Assembly: GCA_002839375.1 (NCBI GenBank)
Contig: PGXY01000005.1
Coordinates: 62,001 to 126,000, forward strand
DNA: 64,000 nt
Direction: 5' to 3'
From: Spirochaetae bacterium HGW-Spirochaetae-1
GTDB taxonomy: Bacteria > Spirochaetota > UBA4802 > UBA5550
Both the position numbers and the translations under genes were made by a program. The notes under the pieces were generated by a model. It was not told the origin of the DNA, searched no databases, and was given only the letters and a program-made list of their open reading frames with translations. Of this stretch, positions 25,175 through 31,397 are shown in pieces. Position 1 is the first letter of the stretch. Every line of letters begins with the position of its first letter.

Positions 25175-26656
25175 CTATACCACCATTGCCTGGCAGATTT
25201 CCTCGTCGAAATGATTGGACTCTTCCGGATGATGGGAATTGTAATGCACCTGGGCGAAAAAGGGATTTTTTCGCGCAATTGCATCATGATTCCATCCCGG
25301 GGCCTCGCAGTGGGGGCACCAGTGACCACCCAGGAGGGTCAGGGTTGTACTGGCTTTGAACTCATGGCCAAAGGCGCATTTCCATGTAAGTTTTTCATCA
25401 CGGTCTTCGTTATAGGACGGTGAGAGCAGTTCTCCTCCCCTGAAACGGGCCGCTTCACGAAGCTCATTGATGGTAAGGGCCTCAACAGCCACCGATGTAT
25501 CGTATCCGTGATCCAGAAGTCTTGATTCGGCGTTTATAACCGGCACATCATTCCAGTCTCCTATCTGCAGAGATCGTTCATATGATCCGAAAAATGCGGT
25601 AACCCTTCCCGCCATTTTTTCGGCATTTTTTTTCCAATAAAGGGGGCCGTCTTTCCGTAAAGCCATGGGCCTCATGACCAGATTTTTAATCACCGGTTTC
25701 GGCACATATCTTCCCAGAGGTACATACCAGGCCATAGCTTCCTTTACCTGCCGGTAGTGGTCATTAATAGACTGCCGCTGGTTGCCCAGGTACCGGTGAA
25801 GGATGTGGGAGTCTTCAAAATAGCCGCAATGAAAGTTCCGCAGGCAGAACCAGTCTCGGTTCACTACTCTTCGGAAATCACCCATACCCATAAGGTTCAT
25901 CATCTGGTTCATATAATCGATATAAATAACCCGGCAGGATTCTCCACCGGCCATGTTATAAATGCGCCGCCAGAAATCAGAATTATCGGGAATGTCAATA
26001 ATCCGCGAAAGACCGTATCCAGCATCAGCTGCCGTATTCAGCTCAATGTGCTGTTCAATGGGCTGATGAAACATAATGGGGTCCATAAGGGACATGGAGT
26101 CGGGAATGGCAATATACGTCTGACGAAGCGAGACCCAGTGTTTGATGCCCGATTCAATAAGCATCCGCTCAGCGGCAATTTTAGTCGTGCCATAAAAATC
26201 AAAACGTGAAGGGGCCATGGGGTCACCGGTTCGTATACGGTGAATGGGGGGAAGCCTGTCTCCATACTGGGCAACAGAACCGATCATTGCGACCTTGATC
26301 CGTTCGGCGCCATTGGGCTCTTCTTTTATCGCTCTTATAATATTCTCAGCGCCACCGGCATTGACCTGATATGCTTTATCCGGATAATGGTCCGCTTTCG
26401 GTGAAATAAGGGCAGCAGGATGAAGGATATACTCCTGGCCGCGAACTGCTTCCCGGACCAATGCATAGTTTCTGACATCACCCCAGACAATGGAAACCGT
26501 ACCGCTATATTTATTAAACATTCTTCTGTTTTTCCTGCTGGGCCGCAGAAAAAGGGTCAGATTGATATCATCAATATTTTTTAACAACTCATGAAAGGCT
26601 GCATTACCCATTGAACCTGATGCGCCTGTCAGCAATACATTTTTTCGGTCCTTCAT
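25175..26656 (-). CDS. NAD-dependent epimerase/dehydratase with C-terminal zinc-binding domain
   Basis: A 493-residue protein. Residues 1-300 are an extended short-chain dehydrogenase: TGASGSMG (10-17) binds NAD(P), HPAALISPKADHYP follows, and YGTTK holds the catalytic Tyr and Lys. From about residue 400 there is an added domain: GGELLSPSYNEDRDEKLTWKC, then CAFGHEF and GGHWCPHCEAPGW, ending near HYNSHHPEE. The pairs C-x4-H and C-x2-C suggest a treble-clef-like zinc site. This tail does not belong to the usual epimerase fold, so the protein is a fusion. The substrate is unknown. No neighbour on the same strand gives context. Confidence 0.8.
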   Translation of the reverse strand: MKDRKNVLLTGASGSMGNAAFHELLKNIDDINLTLFLRPSRKNRRMFNKYSGTVSIVWGDVRNYALVREAVRGQEYILHPAALISPKADHYPDKAYQVNAGGAENIIRAIKEEPNGAERIKVAMIGSVAQYGDRLPPIHRIRTGDPMAPSRFDFYGTTKIAAERMLIESGIKHWVSLRQTYIAIPDSMSLMDPIMFHQPIEQHIELNTAADAGYGLSRIIDIPDNSDFWRRIYNMAGGESCRVIYIDYMNQMMNLMGMGDFRRVVNRDWFCLRNFHCGYFEDSHILHRYLGNQRQSINDHYRQVKEAMAWYVPLGRYVPKPVIKNLVMRPMALRKDGPLYWKKNAEKMAGRVTAFFGSYERSLQIGDWNDVPVINAESRLLDHGYDTSVAVEALTINELREAARFRGGELLSPSYNEDRDEKLTWKCAFGHEFKASTTLTLLGGHWCPHCEAPGWNHDAIARKNPFFAQVHYNSHHPEESNHFDEEICQAMVV

Positions 26657-26770
26657 AAAGAGGTTCTCCTGAGACAGTATTAAATTTTGGTTATCATTGA
26701 TTAACTTATTTAATTAACTTATTAATTTATTGCCTGAACATAATTAAACATTGATATACAGGAAATTACA

Positions 26771-26895
26771 CCACCCAAACCCGTTCCACGAGACTGAATG
26801 TCACTCATCTAAACCTGTTACTCAAAACAACAATGTTTAATTATTGATTGAAAGAACCGGGCAGGCAAGGCTTTAAAAAATTATTAAAACCTGTT
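26771..26895 (+). repeat. Dispersed intergenic repeat, both halves with an insertion (copy 11)
   Basis: First half CCACGAGACTGAATG to AAACCTGTTACTC (26771-26824); about 30 unrelated bases; second half CCGGGCAGGCAAGGCTTTAA to the AT end (26855-26895). It ends three bases before the decayed acyltransferase frame. Confidence 0.65.
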
Positions 26896-26897
26896 CA

Positions 26898-27116
26898 TTA
26901 CCATGTAATGTATTTCCTATGATGACGGGTTGTCAAGAAAAAAAAGCCTGTCACATCTTCATCCCAAAGAGAAAACGGGAGACGATGTTCCTCCTTATTA
27001 GCGCTTCGTAAAACAGTAACGATAAAAGAAACGATACTGATTGTATCAATAGAAAAGCCATGCAGGACGGCCAGGATACGCAGCCAGTCCAGATAATATA
27101 AGCGCTGTCTTGTCAT
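26898..27116 (-). pseudogene. Remnant of an acyltransferase-3-type membrane protein
   Basis: A 72-codon minus-strand frame whose first residues, MTRQRLYYLDWLRILAVLHGFSI, are the typical start of acyltransferase-3 (OatA-like) membrane proteins of 350 or more residues. After about 35 residues the similarity is lost and the frame ends early, so only the N-terminal tip remains. A dispersed repeat copy sits directly 3-prime of it. It is most likely a decayed gene rather than a functional short protein. Confidence 0.55.
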
Positions 27117-27156
27117 TCAGCTTCCCAATGATTCTATGAGTAGTTTAACTGCCCCA

Positions 27157-27420
27157 TCAATGGACAGGTGCGTCACTGTGCGGGCCCAGTGGATCAACAG
27201 CGTAGCTTTTGACCGCCTTCCGGGGAATATAGATTTCATTGCTATCCATGCAGCCTGATTCTTTTTGTTTATAGTGAATTATTATCGTATCGTCGGTCAC
27301 CCTGACAATTTTGCATATTATGGTGCTGCCGTTTCTCAGCACCACTTCATCGGCATGGGAGTCCGGTGCGAAGAGGAACAAGGGCATCATGAATAACAGC
27401 AACACCAATATTCTTTTCAT
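27157..27420 (-). CDS. Small exported protein of unknown function
   Basis: An 87-residue protein with a signal peptide (MKRILVLLLFMMPLFLF, cleavage near SHADE). The mature part (EVVLRNGSTIICKIVRVTDDTIIIHYKQ) has the pattern of a small beta-barrel or SH3/Sm-like domain, often seen in periplasmic proteins that begin with a V-x-L-x-N/D-G start. Two Cys could form a disulfide. Its ATG overlaps the end of the lipoprotein gene upstream by four bases, so the two are coupled. Confidence 0.7.
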   Translation of the reverse strand: MKRILVLLLFMMPLFLFAPDSHADEVVLRNGSTIICKIVRVTDDTIIIHYKQKESGCMDSNEIYIPRKAVKSYAVDPLGPHSDAPVH

Positions 27421-28031
27421 TTAAACAGACCTTCCCGGTTCATTTCATGAAGCACATCCATGATCATTTCACTTTTAGCTGTCGATATCAGTTTTTCATC
27501 TCCATCGACAAAAAACTGAATTAGCATAAAAGACAGGTGATACCATGTTTTGAATTCAGCCTTTCTGCTGAAATGATAGTCGCGTTCCGTATTCTTAACA
27601 TGGAACCGGGCTTTCATTTCCAGCATCGTTTTATCCACAGAGGGTATTATCATGAGCGTACACAGTGAAATCCAGTCCATAAAATCCCTGTTATCGTTTT
27701 TTTCATCAAAGAATAATTCAATAAAATAATCCGTATTATACTTATCCTTCGGGACTTCTTTTGAGTAGCTGTCAAAGATAATAACAGGATCGGAAATACG
27801 GAAGGCATCAAAAACACACTGGCGGACGATATACGTCATATGAAAATAATATTCAGGATACAGAAATTCATCACGGTCTGACCGGACAAGGACCGTCAGT
27901 GTTTTGTTTTCCGCAAGATGGGTGATATTATCTGCGTGTTTAAATCCAGCATCAGTTCTCTGCATATAACTGCAGCTGACTGTTACAATCACCAGTGCAA
28001 GTAGTGATACGATATGTGCCGCGCTCTTCAT
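27417..28031 (-). CDS. Lipoprotein of unknown function
   Basis: A 204-residue lipoprotein with a signal ending in the lipobox VTVSC (Cys about residue 20). The start at 28031 leaves GAG about ten bases upstream, whereas an ATG at 28040 would have it directly adjacent. The mature part has alternating charged and aromatic segments (EFLYPEYYFHMTYIVRQCVFDAFRI, FIELFFDEKN) and a hydrophobic stretch near 160-175. No family is recognised. It is coupled to the small exported gene that follows. Confidence 0.65.
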   Translation of the reverse strand: MKSAAHIVSLLALVIVTVSCSYMQRTDAGFKHADNITHLAENKTLTVLVRSDRDEFLYPEYYFHMTYIVRQCVFDAFRISDPVIIFDSYSKEVPKDKYNTDYFIELFFDEKNDNRDFMDWISLCTLMIIPSVDKTMLEMKARFHVKNTERDYHFSRKAEFKTWYHLSFMLIQFFVDGDEKLISTAKSEMIMDVLHEMNREGLFK

Positions 28032-28179
28032 AATGATCATCTCTACTGTAGAGCTTTTTATCAGATCGAATTTTGATCGTCAAGAATTATTCCCTTGATT
28101 ATTCCGGCGCGGCATGTTTATCCTGCTGTAGAAATATTCTTCAATAGCAAAGTATCAATGAGAATCAAAGGAGAAACCC

Positions 28180-28920
28180 ATGTCAAAAACCATACTCATC
28201 ACCGGGGCCAGTTCCGGCATAGGACAGGCCCTGTCATACATCCTGGCAGAAAAGGGATACAACCTGGCCCTGGCCGCGCGGAGCATCGATGTCCTGGAGA
28301 AAATGAAAGGCGAGCTGACAGGCAAATATCCTGCAATAAAAGTGGAAGTACGGAAACTCGACGTTACGGACTATACGGCGGTGCCCCGGGTCATGAACGA
28401 ACTGGCAGAAGTTCTGGGCGGCCTTGATATCATTTACGCCAACGCCGGCATCGACGAGGTGGGCAAAGTGGGCACGGGAATCTTCGAGAAGCACCGGAAG
28501 AACATCGAGGTCAACCTCCTGGGCGCCATCGCCACGGTGGAGGCCGCCGTGGAATACTTCAAAAAGCGCGGACAGGGACACGTCATGGCCACATCATCCA
28601 TTGCCGAGTACCGGGGTCTTCCCAACAATTCATCGTACTGCGCGGCCAAGGCTGGCATCAGCATCTTCTGCGAGGCGGCACGGGCCGAGCTGCACGGCAC
28701 GAAAATAAAGATCACGGTCCTTTCACCGGGCTTCATCGACACGCCCATCAACCGAAAGATGAAATCGCGGCCCTTCGTCATCGATGTGGAAAAGGGAGCG
28801 CGCGCCATCGCCCGGCTCATGGAAAAACAGGTGAAGCGCTCAACAGTACCCGTGTTTCCCTGGAACCTGGTGCGCCGCCTCCTGAGAATACTTCCCACGG
28901 GGATGATCGCGAAGATGTGA
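28180..28920 (+). CDS. Short-chain dehydrogenase/reductase (SDR)
   Basis: A 246-residue classical SDR. The nucleotide-binding TGASSGIG lies at 8-15, NAG at about 88-90 (YANAGID), the catalytic Ser at about 142 (ATSSIAEY) and YCAAK with Tyr and Lys about 12 residues later. LSPGFIDTPIN closes the cofactor site. AAAGGAG precedes the ATG. The C-terminal extension ends WNLVRRLLRILPTGMIAKM, a short hydrophobic/basic tail typical of SDRs that touch the membrane. A second copy of only this tail lies at 29651-29711. The substrate is unknown. The gene is GC-rich. Confidence 0.9.
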   Translation: MSKTILITGASSGIGQALSYILAEKGYNLALAARSIDVLEKMKGELTGKYPAIKVEVRKLDVTDYTAVPRVMNELAEVLGGLDIIYANAGIDEVGKVGTGIFEKHRKNIEVNLLGAIATVEAAVEYFKKRGQGHVMATSSIAEYRGLPNNSSYCAAKAGISIFCEAARAELHGTKIKITVLSPGFIDTPINRKMKSRPFVIDVEKGARAIARLMEKQVKRSTVPVFPWNLVRRLLRILPTGMIAKM

Positions 28921-28960
28921 ATTAATTGAACATGGAAATCATGCCGGTTTATGTTTTTAA

Positions 28961-29333
28961 TTAGTAGTTATACAGTCGCAGGTTTTTTATAAACTTGAAA
29001 TCCTTAATATTATAGGTGAACAAGTCCATGCCATAGACCATCGCAGTTGCTGCAATAATTGCATCCGGTATATTCAATGAATGGCTCTTGGCATATTTCT
29101 CTATCAGAGCCACAGCATTTTGCGATACATTTGAATCGACATGGAGTATTTCAAGGGATTGTATCGACTTCTTTATTTATTAAGCTCAGCCTTATTTAAA
29201 GCGCCGAAATACAATTCCATTTCAGTTATGGAACTGATCGATATATATCCAGTCCGGCATTTTCCATGACACCGATTGTTTCCCTGTTCCCCTTGAATAA
29301 CTCGATGATTATGTTAGTATCACATAAAATCAT
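28961..29333 (-). pseudogene. VapC-like PIN-domain toxin, frameshifted
   Basis: Reading the minus strand from the ATG at 29333 gives MILCDTNIIIELFKG, the opening of a PIN-domain ribonuclease with its first catalytic Asp. The frame is then lost. The continuation YISISSITEMELYFGALNKA appears in another frame, and the last part, with IPDAIIAATAMVYGMDLFTYNIKDF (the D-A-x-I-A-A catalytic helix), in a third. All expected PIN blocks are thus present, but across two frameshifts. The start overlaps the upstream antitoxin stop by four bases, the normal toxin-antitoxin arrangement. Confidence 0.75.
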
Positions 29334-29539
29334 CGCTTTCTGTCCCATGCAGCGCTTTTTATTTCTTTCAGACTGATTTTCCTCCCTTTCCAGAGGCCAT
29401 ACAGCTTTCTGAAATTGCCGCGGTTTACACCTTTTGTTTTTTGTTTTTCCAGAACTGCTACAAAAGGAATCGATTTTAAAAATTCTATCAGCGCCTTTTC
29501 TTTCGATTTATCATGTATGTCAATTATTACCCTGCTCAT
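29330..29539 (-). CDS. Antitoxin of a VapBC-like pair
   Basis: A 69-residue protein from ATG 29539, preceded by AAAGGTG. The end LYGLWKGRKISLKEIKSAAWDRKR resembles the C-terminus of small antitoxins that pair with PIN toxins, where a W-K-G-R/x-I-S-x-E-x-I-R block wraps the toxin. The start MSRVIIDIHDKSKEKALIEFLKSIPFVAV is a short strand-helix unit. The ATGA overlap with the toxin start supports the pairing. The toxin is broken, so the antitoxin may have lost its partner. Confidence 0.65.
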   Translation of the reverse strand: MSRVIIDIHDKSKEKALIEFLKSIPFVAVLEKQKTKGVNRGNFRKLYGLWKGRKISLKEIKSAAWDRKR

Positions 29540-29650
29540 GGCTGCACCTTTCAATTTTTTGAATAATACTACTCTCCCATGCAATAAAGTCAAGACGAGT
29601 TTTTTGAAAATAAGGGAACCTGTAAAATTTTTAATATTGGGTGCATTCCA

Positions 29651-29711
29651 CTGGAACCTGGTGCGCCGCCTGCTGCGTGTGCTTCCCACGGGAATGATTA
29701 CGAAAATGTAA
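29651..29711 (+). pseudogene. Leftover 3-prime end of a second SDR gene
   Basis: These 61 bases match the 3-prime end of the intact SDR gene (28860-28920) at 51 of 61 positions, including the stop. They encode WNLVRRLLRVLPTGMITKM, 17 of 19 residues identical. No SDR body precedes it. The toxin-antitoxin remnants fill the space between the two tails. Confidence 0.75.
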
Positions 29712-29767
29712 AACAAGGGGCGCCCCTGAATGTTTCAATTTATGCGGCCCGTATAAAAATTATTCAT

Positions 29768-30010
29768 TTAAAAAGAATAAGCCGCACCGGCCGTGATGGA
29801 GTAGCCTGTGAGCTTGATAGTTTCTTCCCAATCAAATGTCCCACCTTGAGCAGCAGAGGTATCTTCCAAGTACGCCGTTTTAAAACTTTTATATTTTGGC
29901 AGGAACTGATATTCTCCTCCGATAAATATTTTATATGCTGGGCTCAATCTATATTCAATGAGAATTCCATGCTTCACTCCTGTCAAACTCTCCGGGATAG
30001 TTTTCAGCAA
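29768..30010 (-). pseudogene. C-terminal fragment of an outer-membrane barrel protein
   Basis: An 80-codon minus-strand frame reads as the last few strands of a beta-barrel (GILIEYRLSPAYKIFIGGEYQFLP, then KLTGYSITAGAAYSF) and ends in Phe, the usual insertion signal. It has no signal peptide and no ribosome-binding site before its first ATG, and the sequence upstream does not continue the barrel. It is therefore a truncated remnant. Confidence 0.6.
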
Positions 30011-30115
30011 TCGCCCCGTGCTTTCCCCTGTGTCCCCGCGCCCCTGTGGTTACATTTTCTTTTTTTCTTCCGGAATGAATTTCTTCCCCGCAGCGGATTG
30101 TTTTTAAATATTAAC

Positions 30116-30168
30116 TTGACTTTTCTGTTGTATATTATTATATTGCATACAATATAATAATATACAAC
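30116..30168 (+). promoter_or_regulatory. Promoter with a 42-bp perfect inverted repeat (OhrR operator candidate)
   Basis: TTGACT (30116-30121) and TATATT (30139-30144) form a promoter with a 17-base spacer. The -10 box lies within an inverted repeat: the left arm GTTGTATATTATTATATTG (30127-30145), four bases CATA, and an exact right arm (30150-30168). It ends 16 bases before the first start codon of the peroxide-response operon. AT-rich palindromes with TTGTAT/ATACAA ends are what OhrR-type MarR repressors bind. Confidence 0.8.
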
Positions 30169-30184
30169 TCCGGAGGAGATCATC

Positions 30185-30370
30185 ATGAAACAAAGCAATT
30201 GCGAAACCTGCCCCATGCGTAAAAAGTATGACAAAAATCCCAAATCCCTCGTGGGACGTTTCTGGAAATGGCACATCGGCTTTTGCCCGGGATGGAAATC
30301 GTACCTTTTATCAAAATCGCCGGAGGAGCGTGAAGAGCTCTTCAAGGTCTACGGCCGGCGCAACCTATAA
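30185..30370 (+). CDS. Small cysteine protein, first gene of the OhrR operon
   Basis: A 61-residue cytoplasmic protein starting at 30185 after CGGAGGAG. Cys6 and Cys9 (CETCPM), His30 and Cys34 (GFCPGW) form a C-x2-C, H-x3-C pattern suited to binding a metal or cycling thiols. The family looks conserved (short proteins with CxTCPMRxKYDxNPKS), but I know of no function for it. It is the first gene under the promoter with the 42-bp palindrome, 14 bases before the glutathione peroxidase gene, so a role in peroxide response is likely by context. Confidence 0.75.
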   Translation: MKQSNCETCPMRKKYDKNPKSLVGRFWKWHIGFCPGWKSYLLSKSPEEREELFKVYGRRNL

Positions 30371-30384
30371 TCAGGAGAAATACC

Positions 30385-30873
30385 ATGTCAGCCTTATACG
30401 ATATCACGGTAAAAACAAACGCCTTGCTGAACAGATCCATGGGCGAATACAAAGGAAAGGTGCTGCTCATCGTGAACACGGCCAGCAAGTGCGGGTTTAC
30501 GCCCCAGTACGACGGTCTTCAGGCCCTCTATGCAAAGCACCGGGAAGAAGGTTTCGAGCTATTAGCCTTCCCGTGCAACCAGTTCATGGAACAGGAACCG
30601 GGAGATAACAGCGCGATAAAGGAATTCTGTTCCGTGAACTTCAACATTACCTTCCCCATATTCGACAAGGTGGATGTGAAGGGCGATGCGATCCATCCTC
30701 TCTACGCCTTTCTCACCACGGCGAAACGGGGAATCCTGGGAACAAAGGCCGTTAAATGGAACTTCACGAAATTTCTCGTGGACCGTACGGGAAACGTAGT
30801 CAAACGCTACGCGCCTGCGACAAAACCGGAAAAGATCGAGGGAGATATTGAGAAGCTTCTCAGAGAGAAATAG
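30385..30873 (+). CDS. Glutathione peroxidase family (thioredoxin-dependent type)
   Basis: A 162-residue Cys-type GPx that reduces organic hydroperoxides and H2O2. The peroxidatic Cys36 is in NTASKCGFTPQY, FPCNQF (Cys64) is the family block, and WNFTKFLVD carries the Trp and Asn of the active site. Cys82 in EFCSVNF lies where the resolving Cys of thioredoxin-dependent GPx enzymes is found. No selenocysteine is used. AGGAG precedes the ATG. The gene sits between the small Cys protein and OhrR, three bases before the latter. Confidence 0.9.
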   Translation: MSALYDITVKTNALLNRSMGEYKGKVLLIVNTASKCGFTPQYDGLQALYAKHREEGFELLAFPCNQFMEQEPGDNSAIKEFCSVNFNITFPIFDKVDVKGDAIHPLYAFLTTAKRGILGTKAVKWNFTKFLVDRTGNVVKRYAPATKPEKIEGDIEKLLREK

Positions 30874-30876
30874 ACC

Positions 30877-31338
30877 ATGAAAGACGAATATCTCCGCCTC
30901 GACAACCAGCTCTGTTTTCTGTTCTATTCCGTTTCGCGGGCCATGACGCGGATGTATGGCCCGCTCCTTGCGGAACTGGGTATCACCTACCCCCAGTACC
31001 TGACCATGCTCATTCTCTGGGAGAGCGACCACGTGGAGGTGAACCGCATAACAGAGCTGCTTCACATGGACACGGGAACCGTAAGCCCCATGCTTAAAAG
31101 GCTCGAGACGGGCGGCTTCATTATCCGTGAACGGTCAAAGGAGGATGAGCGGAAGGTCATCATTTCCCTCACGAAGAAAGGGGCGAATCTGAAAGCGCGG
31201 GCCGCAGGTGTTCCCGAGGAACTATTCTGCCGGACCGGCCTTAGCGCTGAAGAGTATCACCGGTTTAAAAAGGAACTGGCGGATCTTCTCCTGCGCATGG
31301 AGGGCAAATCGGAATGCGGCGGAGCCGCCCCACGGTAA
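30877..31338 (+). CDS. ohrR: Organic-peroxide sensor OhrR (two-cysteine type, MarR family)
   Basis: A 153-residue MarR repressor. The N-terminus LDNQLCFLFYSVSRAMTRMYGPLLAELGITYPQYLTMLILWE is characteristic of OhrR, with reactive Cys13 in QLCF. The second Cys, Cys118 in ELFCRTGLS, is 105 residues away, the same spacing as Cys22-Cys127 in Xanthomonas OhrR; oxidation is therefore expected to form an intersubunit disulfide. The winged helix (TELLHMDTGTVSPMLKRLETGGFI, then EDERKVIISLT) is intact. It ends an operon with GPx and the small Cys protein and probably binds the palindrome at the operon's promoter. The usual target OhrA is not seen nearby. Confidence 0.9.
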   Translation: MKDEYLRLDNQLCFLFYSVSRAMTRMYGPLLAELGITYPQYLTMLILWESDHVEVNRITELLHMDTGTVSPMLKRLETGGFIIRERSKEDERKVIISLTKKGANLKARAAGVPEELFCRTGLSAEEYHRFKKELADLLLRMEGKSECGGAAPR

Positions 31339-31364
31339 AAAAAAGGCGCCCCTTCCGGGACGCC
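31337..31364 (-). terminator. Terminator of the 572-residue protein gene
   Basis: On the minus strand GGCGTCCCGGAAGGGGCGCC forms a hairpin with a 4-base loop and is followed by eight T (31337-31344). It lies 33 bases past the stop and overlaps the end of ohrR on the other strand. Confidence 0.7.
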
Positions 31365-31397
31365 CAATGGATGTGTGGTGTGTATCACAATTGGGAT

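Noticed and set aside
28860-29711. The SDR tail duplication as a recent target-site duplication
   Set aside because: Ten of 61 bases differ, mostly at silent or conservative positions, which fits an older gene paralogue better than a fresh insertion duplicate.
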